Part shown: in pieces, positions 50,093 to 60,886 of the stretch | How the letters are laid out: the number at the start of each line of letters is the position of its first letter | How positions within the stretch are numbered: the stretch's first letter is position 1 | Assembly (NCBI RefSeq): GCF_001673635.1 | Contig: NZ_LZMH01000052.1 | Span: forward strand, 62,001-126,000 | Direction of reading: 5' to 3' | Source: Mycobacterium asiaticum | Lineage (GTDB): Bacteria > Actinomycetota > Actinomycetes > Mycobacteriales > Mycobacteriaceae | DNA length: 64,000 bases | Translations under genes and position numbers: made by a program | Notes under the pieces: model-generated | What the model was told of the DNA's origin: nothing | Databases searched by the model: none | Seen by the model: the letters and a program-made list of their open reading frames with translations, nothing else

Positions 50093-50154
50093 CGCCGAGT
50101 GTGCATTTTCCGACGCTCCATCGGCGCGTCGCGTCGTGAAATGCACATTCGGCG
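50093..50154. repeat. 62-bp palindromic repeat, right copy
   Basis: It begins CGCCGAGTGTGCATTTTCCG and ends GTGAAATGCACATTCGGCG; arms pair over about 22 bases with few mismatches. It lies between the convergent ends of the Rv3555c-like gene (2 nt away) and fdxB (12 nt away), which fits a bidirectional terminator. Confidence 0.8.
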
Positions 50155-50165
50155 CCAAGACGGGT

Positions 50166-52193
50166 CTAGCTGTCGAAGTCCACCGAGACGAACGGCGTCG
50201 TGGGGTGGGACTGGCAGGTCAGGATGTAGCCGGCGTCGAGCTCGGCCTTACCCAGCGCGAAGTTGTGGTCCATGTCCACCTCGCCCTGGACCAGCTTGGC
50301 CCGGCAGGTGCCGCACGCCCCGCCCATGCAGGCATACGGCGCATCGTCGCGGACCTGCAGCGTGCCTTCCAGAATCGAGTCGCCGGGCGTCAGATCGTAG
50401 CTGTATTCCTGCCCGGAAAGCTTGAAAGTGACTGTCGCCGAGCCATATTCGTGATCGGTGCTGGGCCCCGTGCCGTAGCCGTGGAACAGTTCCAAGTGAA
50501 CGCGCTCACTGTCCACCAGGTGCTCGAGCAACACCTCATGCACTGCGGTGGTCATTTCCAGTGGACCGCAAATGAACCACTCATCCACGTTTGCGGGCGA
50601 AAGACTGCTGGTCAGCCACATGTTGAGCTTGACGCGGTCGATGCGGCCGCGGAGTTCGGGAGTGTGCAGTGGCTCGCCCGAGAGCACGTGCAGGATCTCC
50701 AAGCGGTCGGCGTAGCGGGACTCGAGCCGGTCGAGCTCAGCCCGGAACATCGTCGACTCTTTGGTGCGATTGCCGTAGATCAGCGTGAACCGGCTCTCGG
50801 TCTCCACCTCGAGCGTGGTCGCGAGGATGGACAGCACCGGAGTGATCCCGCTGCCGGCCACCAAGCCCACATAGTGCTTGGCGTTCAACGGGTGCAGGAG
50901 AGTGCCGAACCGCCCGGTCGGGGTCATCAACTCCAGCACGTCGCCGGCCTTGAGCTCGTTGGCCACGTAGGTCGAAAATGCCCCGCCGGGAATGTGTTTG
51001 ACGGCGATACGCAGCTGCGCGCGGGTGGCCGGCGCGCAGATCGAATAGTTGCGCCGAATGCCATTACCGCCGAGATCGGTGCGCACGGTGACGTGCTGAC
51101 CCGGCTCGAAACGGAAGGCGTCCTGCAGCTCTTCGGGCACCGCGAAGGTGACCATTGTGCTGTCGGCGGTGATGGGGTCGACCGACGCGACGGGGATCCG
51201 GTGCAGCACCCCGTGCGGCGAGCTCGACCGGGCGGGCATCCGCACCGGCAGCAGTTTGGCGAGCCGGCCGTTGAGCTCTTTCCACTCGCGGAACTCGTCC
51301 GGATTGAGTTGCTGGCCGAACACCGTGGAGATCGCGGCGTTGCGCTCCAGGTACGCCTCCTCGTTGCGTTTCCACGTCCGCAGGTAGCGGTAGAACGGCA
51401 CGGACGGGTGCAGGTGGTGCACCAGGTGGTAGTTCTGTGACAGCAGCACCGGCGTGAACACCCACTCCGCGCCGACCCGATTACGGGTCGCGCGATAGCG
51501 GTTGGTGCGCTGGGTGTCCGCCAGCCCGTGGTGGGGCAGCCAGTCGAACCACCACGCCAGGATGGTCAGGCCGATGCGCTGGGGAATGAGGAAGACCACC
51601 GCCAGGGCCCAGAAGTTTCTGGTCAGCGCGGCCACGACCAAACCGGTGACGCTAAGTGCCATCATCACCAGCGTCTCGGCCACCTCGGCGACCGGTCGGC
51701 TACGGGCGCGGGGCAGATAAAAGCGCAGGTAGAAGTACTCCACCGCCGACCACCGGAACGGCAACTGCCACCACTTGCCGTGCGAGGCGAAGGTGTCTGG
51801 ATCCTGATCGTCGTCGTTGGAATGCCGGTGGTGCTGGATGTGGATGTAGGCGAACGACGTGAAAGCGACCACCGGGCCGACGAATAGCCACGCCAGGCGC
51901 CCAAGCAGACCGTTCACCCAGCGGGTCGAGCTGATCGAGTAGTGCGATGCGTCATGTACCACGGTGAACATCACGAACGTCACCGCCGCGTTGACCGGGA
52001 TGGTGACCCACCAGGGTGACCAGCCGTTGAGGTAGCCGACCGTCGAGACGACGAAGGCGGTCAGCGAAGCGATGAAAATCCCAACCGTAGGCAGCGCGAG
52101 TTTCGGCACCGCCTCGCCCGGATCGGGCAGCGCGTGGTGTGCGGCTGAGTCTGGAGCCGAGTGGTCCGTCTCGACAGTCGTCATAGCTGGCAT
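50166..52193 (-). CDS. fdxB: FdxB: desaturase-like di-iron domain fused to ferredoxin reductase and 2Fe-2S domain
   Basis: The 675-aa protein has three parts. Residues 1 to about 310 form a fatty-acid-desaturase-like membrane domain with histidine boxes HDASH (80-84), HIQHH (118-122) and HLVHH (256-260). Residues about 330-570 are a ferredoxin-NAD(P)H reductase-type flavoprotein (RRNYSICAP, LVAGSGITPVLS, FICGPLEM). The last part is a 2Fe-2S domain (CMGGACGTC, LTCQSHP). It thus carries both oxygenase and electron supply on one chain. It is KstR2-associated and last in the echA20-ipdA-ipdB-ipdC-fdxB order. Its substrate is not known to me. Confidence 0.92.
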   Translation of the reverse strand: MPAMTTVETDHSAPDSAAHHALPDPGEAVPKLALPTVGIFIASLTAFVVSTVGYLNGWSPWWVTIPVNAAVTFVMFTVVHDASHYSISSTRWVNGLLGRLAWLFVGPVVAFTSFAYIHIQHHRHSNDDDQDPDTFASHGKWWQLPFRWSAVEYFYLRFYLPRARSRPVAEVAETLVMMALSVTGLVVAALTRNFWALAVVFLIPQRIGLTILAWWFDWLPHHGLADTQRTNRYRATRNRVGAEWVFTPVLLSQNYHLVHHLHPSVPFYRYLRTWKRNEEAYLERNAAISTVFGQQLNPDEFREWKELNGRLAKLLPVRMPARSSSPHGVLHRIPVASVDPITADSTMVTFAVPEELQDAFRFEPGQHVTVRTDLGGNGIRRNYSICAPATRAQLRIAVKHIPGGAFSTYVANELKAGDVLELMTPTGRFGTLLHPLNAKHYVGLVAGSGITPVLSILATTLEVETESRFTLIYGNRTKESTMFRAELDRLESRYADRLEILHVLSGEPLHTPELRGRIDRVKLNMWLTSSLSPANVDEWFICGPLEMTTAVHEVLLEHLVDSERVHLELFHGYGTGPSTDHEYGSATVTFKLSGQEYSYDLTPGDSILEGTLQVRDDAPYACMGGACGTCRAKLVQGEVDMDHNFALGKAELDAGYILTCQSHPTTPFVSVDFDS

Positions 52194-52218
52194 AGCGTAG
52201 CCCAGTTGACACGCGCGA

Positions 52219-53289
52219 CTATTCCACGAGCGCGGCCGCCGCTTGTAAATGTGTGATCGCGTCGCGCACGATCGAGTCGATCAGTTCCTTGCACGACGGC
52301 AGGTCCTCAAGAATGCCCGCCACCTGGCCGGATGCCAGCACCCCGGCGTCGGTGTTGCCCTCCACCAGCCCGGCCTTGAGCAACATCGGCGTGTTGGCCG
52401 CCATGACCACCTGCGACCAGGTCAACTCCTTGCCGTGCCGCATGGCCAGGCCGTCCTGGATCATCGAGCGCCAGGTCATCTGCGACATCTGCTTGAACTT
52501 GGCGGCGTTACGAACAGCCGCGGTGAAGCCCCTTGCCCGCGAACCGCTTTCCAGCTTCTCGACCAGCCCAGTGCGCAGCACCCGGTGCGGCATGCCGTCG
52601 ACCCGGGTGGTGACCACGGTGCCGTCCAGCGCGGCTTCCAAGTACCGCCTCTTCACCGAGTCGGGCACGGTGGAATCCGAGGTGAGCAAAAACCGGGTGC
52701 CCATGGCAACTCCGGCCGCCCCGTACGAGAGCGCGGCGGCCAGTCCTCGCCCGTCGAAGAAGCCGCCGGCGGCGATCACCGGGATGCCGGTGCCCTGAAC
52801 CGCGTCCAGCACGGACGGCAGCAGCAGTGTGGTGGCGACGGGGCCGGTGTGGCCGCCGCCCTCGCCGCCCTGAACGATCATCGCGTCGGCACCCCAGGCC
52901 GCCACCTTGCGGGCATGCTTGGCCGCCCCGATCGACGGAACAACCACCGCCCCAGCCTCCTTGAGACGGGCGATCAGCTCCTGCTTGGGCGCCAAAGCGA
53001 ACGACGCCACCTTGACACCCTCGCGGATCATCAGTTCGACGCGATCGCCGGCATCGGCGGCGTCGGCGCGGATGTTCACTCCGAACGGTCTGTCGGTGGC
53101 GGCCTTGACCTTGCCGATGGCGGTTGCCAGTTCATCCAGGGTCATGGTGGCCGACGCCAAGATGCCCAGCCCGCCGGCATTGGCGGTGGCCGACACCAGC
53201 CGGGCACCGGCGACCCAGCCCATCCCGGTCTGCACCACCGGGTGCTCGATTCCGACCAGCTCGGTCAGCGGTGTCTTGAGCCTCACCAA
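52219..53289 (-). CDS. ipdC: IpdC: FMN-dependent enoyl/nitronate-monooxygenase-like protein
   Basis: The 356-aa protein belongs to the nitronate-monooxygenase/2-nitropropane-dioxygenase-like FMN TIM barrels. Visible blocks are VVQTGMGWVAGARLVSAT near the start, VQGGEGGGHTGPV and VIAAGGFFDGRGLAAALS, which bind FMN phosphate. IpdC takes part in the C/D-ring pathway after EchA20 and IpdAB. It lies 7 nt after ipdB and 25 nt before fdxB. Confidence 0.93.
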   Translation of the reverse strand: MVRLKTPLTELVGIEHPVVQTGMGWVAGARLVSATANAGGLGILASATMTLDELATAIGKVKAATDRPFGVNIRADAADAGDRVELMIREGVKVASFALAPKQELIARLKEAGAVVVPSIGAAKHARKVAAWGADAMIVQGGEGGGHTGPVATTLLLPSVLDAVQGTGIPVIAAGGFFDGRGLAAALSYGAAGVAMGTRFLLTSDSTVPDSVKRRYLEAALDGTVVTTRVDGMPHRVLRTGLVEKLESGSRARGFTAAVRNAAKFKQMSQMTWRSMIQDGLAMRHGKELTWSQVVMAANTPMLLKAGLVEGNTDAGVLASGQVAGILEDLPSCKELIDSIVRDAITHLQAAAALVE

Positions 53290-53296
53290 AGCCTCA

Positions 53297-54040
53297 CTAA
53301 CGTATTTCTCGGTCGCGCAGCGCCTTCGGATCGATGACTTCGCGGATCAGGCGCAGCTCGTCCTCGGTTGGCTGCCGGGATTCGCCGGCCTCGTCGAGAT
53401 CGTGTATCTCGAACGAGGTGGCTTCCCGGACGTCAGCAGGGGTAACGCCGGGGTGCAGGCTCACCGCACGCATGGTGCGGCCCGGGCCGCCGAAGTCGAA
53501 CACGCCGAGGTTGGACACCACGCGGTAGACGTTGACGAACCGGAACGCCGGATTGTCCGGCTCGATCTTGTCGTAGCCGATGCCGGAGACGATGTCGACC
53601 TGCTCGGTGAAGACCCGCTTGGAATGGTTACCCACCCAATAGCTGGTCGCATGATTGATGGTGTTGCCGGGAGAGCCGCGAACACCGAACATCTGCCGGG
53701 TCGGTTGCTGCAGCGGCCCGAACGCCGAGATGTTCTGATTGCCATAGCGGTCAACCTGATTGGCGCCCATCACCACGTGCCGCCGGCCCCAGGCCAGGGT
53801 CTCGAAGACCCGCCCGAACGGCATCCAGCCCTCGATTGCTCCAGTCTTGCCCATGGCTGGGGTGTCCGCGAGCAGACGTGCCTCACCGTCGGTCAACAAG
53901 ATGTCGGGGGAGAAAGACAGTCGCGCCAGGCGTGCTCCGATGGACACCATGTTGGTCATCGGGCTGACCATGATTTCGCCTGCGTCCCTGAACAACTCGG
54001 CGCACGCGACGGCGCACACCTCGGCACGGGTGGTGGTCAT
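53297..54040 (-). CDS. ipdB: IpdB: beta subunit of the ring-C hydrolase (CoA-transferase fold)
   Basis: The 247-aa protein is the smaller subunit of IpdAB, a class I CoA-transferase-like protein that opens ring C of COCHEA-CoA. The fold is seen in ILLTDGEARLLADTPA and SLHPGVTPADVREAT. The ATG at 54040 overlaps the ipdA stop (ATGA), as for paired subunits. Length agrees with Rv3552. Confidence 0.94.
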   Translation of the reverse strand: MTTTRAEVCAVACAELFRDAGEIMVSPMTNMVSIGARLARLSFSPDILLTDGEARLLADTPAMGKTGAIEGWMPFGRVFETLAWGRRHVVMGANQVDRYGNQNISAFGPLQQPTRQMFGVRGSPGNTINHATSYWVGNHSKRVFTEQVDIVSGIGYDKIEPDNPAFRFVNVYRVVSNLGVFDFGGPGRTMRAVSLHPGVTPADVREATSFEIHDLDEAGESRQPTEDELRLIREVIDPKALRDREIR

Positions 54041-54918
54041 TTCGCGGCCTCCTCACCGAACGCCTTGACCGCCGCCTGGTAGTCGTCCTCACTGCCCGAG
54101 AGGTAGGTCGCCACGAACTGCTGCCAGCCCTCTTCCGTCGACGCGGCCTCGGCATAGTGCCGCTGGAACTTCTCGTCGCGACCGTAATCCGGTGCCGCGG
54201 TGGTGAAGTGAGCGCCCCCCGGCGCCTCCACGACCCCGTCGACCATCATCCGATTGACCAGCATGGCCTGCGGTGGTACCGATTTGACCAGTTCCTCGGT
54301 GTCGACGATGCGCTCCACTGATAGGAAACGCTTGTCGGCGGCCATCAGGAACAGGTCGTCGAAGTAGGGGTCGATACCGGTGTAGGCCGCATTGCCCTGA
54401 CTGTCACCGAGATTCAAGTGCGCGAACGCGGCATCGAGACGCAGGGCCGGCATCGCGATCAGCTTCTCGTAACCGCCGTCCGTCGGATAGGGCGAAGTGA
54501 CGGTCTGCAGCTCGCCTTCCCAGAAGTCCAGCACCGAGCTGCCGAGACCGGCGCGAATCGGTAGGAACGGCAACCGTTGTGCCGCCGCCTGCAGGCCGCA
54601 GCGCAGCATGCCCTCGTCCATCTCCCGGGCTTCGATGGCACCCGTTGTGCGGGCTTTGGCGAACCACGGGTCGTAGAACGGCGGGGAGTCCAGCGATACG
54701 AACCCGTAGTAGACCCGTTTGACTTTGCCGGCCGAGCACAGCAGCCCCAAATCCGGGCCGCCGTAGGTGACCACGGTCAGGTCGGTGACGTCGGTGCGCA
54801 GTAGCGCGCGGACAAAGGCCATCGGTTTGCGCCGGGACCCCCATCCGGCAATACCGATGGTCATGCCGCTTTCGACCTGGGCGACGGCGTCGTCGAGAGT
54901 GGTGCGCTTGTCGGACAC
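54037..54918 (-). CDS. ipdA: IpdA: alpha subunit of the ring-C hydrolase (CoA-transferase fold)
   Basis: The 293-aa protein starts at the GTG at 54918 (VSDKRTTLDDAVAQVESGMT), which shares its first base with the echA20 stop. The long upstream open frame overlaps echA20 and is rejected. CoA-transferase features are GIAGWGSRRKPMAFVRALLR and AREMDEGML, containing the candidate catalytic glutamate. IpdA and IpdB together hydrolyse COCHEA-CoA. Sequence and length agree with Rv3551. Confidence 0.95.
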   Translation of the reverse strand: MSDKRTTLDDAVAQVESGMTIGIAGWGSRRKPMAFVRALLRTDVTDLTVVTYGGPDLGLLCSAGKVKRVYYGFVSLDSPPFYDPWFAKARTTGAIEAREMDEGMLRCGLQAAAQRLPFLPIRAGLGSSVLDFWEGELQTVTSPYPTDGGYEKLIAMPALRLDAAFAHLNLGDSQGNAAYTGIDPYFDDLFLMAADKRFLSVERIVDTEELVKSVPPQAMLVNRMMVDGVVEAPGGAHFTTAAPDYGRDEKFQRHYAEAASTEEGWQQFVATYLSGSEDDYQAAVKAFGEEAAK

Positions 54919-55676
54919 TATGACTTCTTGCCCTTCGCCGTCCCCGCGAACGCATCCCGGTGCTCGTCGGCGACCCCGGCAAGGTTGAGCTCGAAGGTAA
55001 AGCCTTGTTCCATGCGGTAACTGGAGTTCACCCGTTGCACGTCGATGAGGTTGAGCGCTTCCTTGGCGGCCCGGATGACGCGGGTGTCCTTGGCGGCGAT
55101 GTCGCGGGCCACCTTCAGTGCGGCTTCGTCGAGCTGGTCGCGAGGCACCACCTCGTGCACCGAACCGAAGTGATGCAGGGTTGCGGCGTCCACCGTCGCG
55201 GCGGTGAAGAACAGCCGGCGCATCATGTGCTGCGGCACCAGGCGGGACAGGTGGGTGGCGGCACCGAGCGCGCCGCGCTCCACTTCCGGCAGGCCGAAGA
55301 CGGCGTCGTCCGAGGCGACGATGACATCCGAGTTGCCCACCAGCCCGATGCCGCCGCCGACGCAGAAGCCGTTCACCGCGGCGATCACCGGCACCGCGCA
55401 TTCGTACACCGCACGGAACGCGGCGAAACACCCGCGATTGGCGTCGATCAGGGCGGTGAACCCTTCGGTGCGCTGCATCTCTTTGATGTCGACGCCGGCG
55501 TTGAAGCCGCGCCCCTCCGCCCGCAGGATCACCGCATGGGTTTCCTGGTCGCGGCCGGCTGCCGTGATCGTGTCGGCGAGTTCGAACCATCCCTGCGACG
55601 GGATGGCGTTGACGGGCGGGTAGTCGACGGTGACCGCGACTATGCCCTTCTCCGGGCTGGTGGTGGTGATGGTCAT
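54918..55676 (-). CDS. echA20: EchA20: ring-D hydrolase of the crotonase family
   Basis: EchA20 opens ring D of the HIP-derived CoA intermediate to give COCHEA-CoA. The 252-aa crotonase-fold protein has RAEGRGFNAGVDIKEMQ, CVGGGIGLVGNSDVIVAS and the oxyanion pair around GGGIGL. It is the first gene of its operon, 27 nt downstream of a KstR2 box. It is a few residues longer at its C-terminus than the H37Rv protein. Confidence 0.95.
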   Translation of the reverse strand: MTITTTSPEKGIVAVTVDYPPVNAIPSQGWFELADTITAAGRDQETHAVILRAEGRGFNAGVDIKEMQRTEGFTALIDANRGCFAAFRAVYECAVPVIAAVNGFCVGGGIGLVGNSDVIVASDDAVFGLPEVERGALGAATHLSRLVPQHMMRRLFFTAATVDAATLHHFGSVHEVVPRDQLDEAALKVARDIAAKDTRVIRAAKEALNLIDVQRVNSSYRMEQGFTFELNLAGVADEHRDAFAGTAKGKKS

Positions 55677-55703
55677 GGCACTTCCTGCTGGGTCAGTTAC
55701 CTA

Positions 55704-55717
55704 AGCAAGCACTTGCT
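55704..55717. promoter_or_regulatory. KstR2 operator (echA20/Rv3549c-like)
   Basis: AGCAAGCACTTGCT matches AnCAAGnnCTTGnT and is a near-perfect palindrome. It lies between divergent echA20 (27 nt) and the SDR gene (15 nt). Confidence 0.93.
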
Positions 55718-55732
55718 TGGTACGCTAGCACA

Positions 55733-56518
55733 GTGACCATCCCGCAATCAGCCACCGGCATCAATTTCGGTCTGGCCGGGCGAGTGGCGTTGATAACGGG
55801 CGGAGTTCGGGGCGTCGGCGCGGGTATCAGCGCGGTCTTCGCCGAGCAGGGCGCCACGGTGGTGGCCTGCGCGCGACGCGCGGTCGAGGGGTTTCCGCAT
55901 GAATTCCATTCCTGCGACGTCCGCGATGAAGAAGCCGTCGCGGCGCTCATTGACGCGATCGTCGAGCGGCACGGCAGGCTCGACGTGGTCGTCAACAATG
56001 CCGGGGGCTCGCCCTACGTGCTGACCGCTGAGTCCAGCCCGAAATTCAACCGCAAGATCATCGAGCTCAATCTGATTGGCGGGCTGCTTGTTTCGCAATA
56101 CGCTAACGACAAGATGCAGGGCCAGCCGGGCGGCGGTTCGATCGTCAACATCTGCAGCCTGTCGGGCCGGCGTCCGAGCCCGGGAACAGCAGCGTACGGG
56201 GCGGCGAAGGCGGGCTTGGAAAGTCTGACCCAGACGCTGGCGGTGGAATGGGGGCCGAAGGTCCGGGTCAACGCGTGTGTGGTGGGCATGGTCGAAACAG
56301 AGCAAGCCGACCTGTTCTACGGGGACGCCGAGTCGATCGCCGCGATTTCGAAGAATGTCCCACTGGGCCGATTGGCCTATCCGCGTGACGTTGGTTGGGC
56401 CGCAGCGTTTTTGGCGTCCGATGCGGCGTCTTACATCAGCGGCGCATCGTTGGAGGTCCATGGCGGCGGCGAACCGCCGCACTATCTGGCCACAACGAAC
56501 GCGAGCGCAGTCAAGTAG
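55733..56518 (+). CDS. Short-chain dehydrogenase, Rv3549c-like
   Basis: The 261-aa SDR has LITGGVRGVGAGISAVF (cofactor binding), VNNAGG and a catalytic YGAAKAG. It starts at a GTG 15 nt from the KstR2 box and is followed 14 nt later by a second SDR. It probably acts on a hydroxyacyl-CoA of C/D-ring breakdown, but its exact substrate is not evident. Confidence 0.92.
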   Translation: MTIPQSATGINFGLAGRVALITGGVRGVGAGISAVFAEQGATVVACARRAVEGFPHEFHSCDVRDEEAVAALIDAIVERHGRLDVVVNNAGGSPYVLTAESSPKFNRKIIELNLIGGLLVSQYANDKMQGQPGGGSIVNICSLSGRRPSPGTAAYGAAKAGLESLTQTLAVEWGPKVRVNACVVGMVETEQADLFYGDAESIAAISKNVPLGRLAYPRDVGWAAAFLASDAASYISGASLEVHGGGEPPHYLATTNASAVK

Positions 56519-56532
56519 AGGAGACGGAGAAT

Positions 56533-57453
56533 ATGGGTTTGGTTGACGGCCGGGTGGTCATTGTCACCGGAGCGGGTCGCGGTATCGGCCGCGCGCACGC
56601 GTTGGCCTTCGCGGCCGAGGGCGCGCGTGTGGTGGTCAACGACATCGGTGTGGGCCTGGACGGATCCGCCGGCGAAAGCCCCGCGCAGCAGGTGGTCGAC
56701 GAGATCGTCGCGGCCGGGGGCGAGGCCGTCGCGAACGGTGACGACGTCGCGGACTGGACGGGTGCGCAGAACCTGATCGATACGGCCGTCGACACCTTCG
56801 GCGGCCTGGACGTGCTGGTGAACAATGCAGGTTTCATCCGTGACCGAATGTTGGCGAATACCAGCGAAAGTGAGTGGGACGCCGTCATCCGGGTGCACCT
56901 GAAGGGTCACTTCGCCACGCTGCGGCACGCCGCTGGTTACTGGCGCCGGCAGATCAAGTCCGGCACCGTCGGTCCCGACGAGCTGAACGCCCGGATCATC
57001 AACACCAGCTCCGGCGCCGGCCTGCAGGGCAGCGTCGGCCAGGGCAACTATTCCGCCGCCAAGGCCGGTATCGCCGCGCTGACCCTGGTGGCCGCGGCGG
57101 AATTCGGCCGCTACGGGATCACCGTCAATGCGATCGCTCCGGCGGCGCGGACCAGGATGACCGAGGCAGTGTTCGCCGAAACGATGGCCGCGCCGGAGGA
57201 CGGCGGGTTCGACGCGATGGCGCCGGAAAACGTGTCGCCGCTGGTCGTGTGGCTGGGCAGCGTCGAATCGCGCGAGGTTACCGGCAAGGTGTTCGAAGTC
57301 GAGGCGGGCCTGATCCGGGTGGCCGAGGGTTGGGCGCACGGGCCGCAGATCGACAAGGGCGCACGATGGGACCCCGCCGAGCTGGGACCCGTCGTGACCG
57401 ACCTGCTGGCCAAGGCGCGGACACCGGTCCCGGTGTACGGGGCGGGTTCTTAG
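56533..57453 (+). CDS. Short-chain dehydrogenase, Rv3548c-like
   Basis: The 306-aa SDR begins MGLVDGRVVIVTGAGRGIGRA; the start at 56533 follows a GGAG-type site. The catalytic YSAAKAG and the extended C-terminal part (VFEVEAGLIRVAEGWAHGP) resemble the 17-beta-HSD4/multifunctional-enzyme type of SDR. It reads in one unit with the preceding SDR. It ends 4 nt before the convergent methyltransferase gene. Confidence 0.92.
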   Translation: MGLVDGRVVIVTGAGRGIGRAHALAFAAEGARVVVNDIGVGLDGSAGESPAQQVVDEIVAAGGEAVANGDDVADWTGAQNLIDTAVDTFGGLDVLVNNAGFIRDRMLANTSESEWDAVIRVHLKGHFATLRHAAGYWRRQIKSGTVGPDELNARIINTSSGAGLQGSVGQGNYSAAKAGIAALTLVAAAEFGRYGITVNAIAPAARTRMTEAVFAETMAAPEDGGFDAMAPENVSPLVVWLGSVESREVTGKVFEVEAGLIRVAEGWAHGPQIDKGARWDPAELGPVVTDLLAKARTPVPVYGAGS

Positions 57454-57457
57454 GCAG

Positions 57458-59158
<1,701 letters not shown>

Positions 59159-59545
59159 CTAATGCTGGATGAACGGCTTGAAACGGGCGTCGATGTGGTG
59201 GATCTCAGCCCTGCCGGTTGGGCTCTCGGCCGGGATCACGAACGTTTCGGTGACGCGCGCCGCTACGCGCCGACCGCCGAGCGCCGCCTTGCTCAGGACG
59301 TCGTATTCGGCGTGCACCCGGTCGCCCTCTATGCGGTAACGCGGCGGCGTCGCGTCCGCGATGACGCGGTATTGGAGCCCGCGATTCAAGCCGCGCCGCA
59401 GATGATTTCCGGAGAAACCGTTCTTCACGCCCAATTCGGTGCGGGTGCATCCGGCCGCGAACGGAACAGCATCGGCGTCGTGGCTGACCAGCGCGTCGAT
59501 GTAGGTCTGCGCCGCCGCGATGCGGCTCTCGTCGGAAACGAGCAC
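59159..59545 (-). CDS. NTF2-like small protein of unknown function
   Basis: The 128-aa protein has the NTF2-like layout: a helical start (RIAAAQTYIDALVSHDADAV) and a beta-sheet end (RVAARVTETFVIPAE, IHHIDARFKPFIQH). Similar small proteins of the DUF8021/SnoaL-like type often sit beside steroid genes, and the delta-5-3-ketosteroid isomerase shares the fold, but I see no ketosteroid-isomerase Asp/Tyr signature with confidence. It lies 7 nt after fadA5 and 9 nt before ddn on the same strand. In H37Rv, fadA5 and ddn are adjacent. Confidence 0.78.
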   Translation of the reverse strand: MLVSDESRIAAAQTYIDALVSHDADAVPFAAGCTRTELGVKNGFSGNHLRRGLNRGLQYRVIADATPPRYRIEGDRVHAEYDVLSKAALGGRRVAARVTETFVIPAESPTGRAEIHHIDARFKPFIQH

Positions 59546-59552
59546 CGAGCGG

Positions 59553-60725
<1,173 letters not shown>

Positions 60726-60726
60726 C

Positions 60727-60740
60727 TAGAACACGTTTCA
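60727..60740. promoter_or_regulatory. KstR operator (fadA5/cyp125)
   Basis: TAGAACACGTTTCA fits TnnAACnnGTTnnA at every fixed position. It lies 10 nt upstream of fadA5 and 146 nt upstream of cyp125. Confidence 0.9.
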
Positions 60741-60817
60741 TTACTATGACAAGCGAGGATGCTCCGACGCCTTTTGTCTGCGGTGGAGGCATGTTTTACT
60801 GGCAACAGAGCATCACT

Positions 60818-60834
60818 AGGACAGCTAGTGTCCT
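60818..60834. promoter_or_regulatory. 17-bp inverted repeat upstream of cyp125
   Basis: AGGACAGCTAGTGTCCT has six-base arms AGGACA and TGTCCT around GCTAG. It is 52 nt upstream of the cyp125 start and does not fit KstR or KstR2. A second nested repeat, CACTAG/CTAGTG, overlaps it. Confidence 0.5.
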
Positions 60835-60886
60835 GGGATCGTGAGACGCAAGCCAGTCACTGGAGACTGTAGTTAGGAGAACTAGC

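Noticed and set aside
54919..55590. Long ipdA N-terminal extension
   Set aside because: It is a shadow of echA20 in another frame. The GTG at 54918 gives the family length.
59159..59545. Ketosteroid isomerase function for the NTF2-like protein
   Set aside because: The fold is compatible, but the catalytic Asp/Tyr pattern could not be located with confidence.
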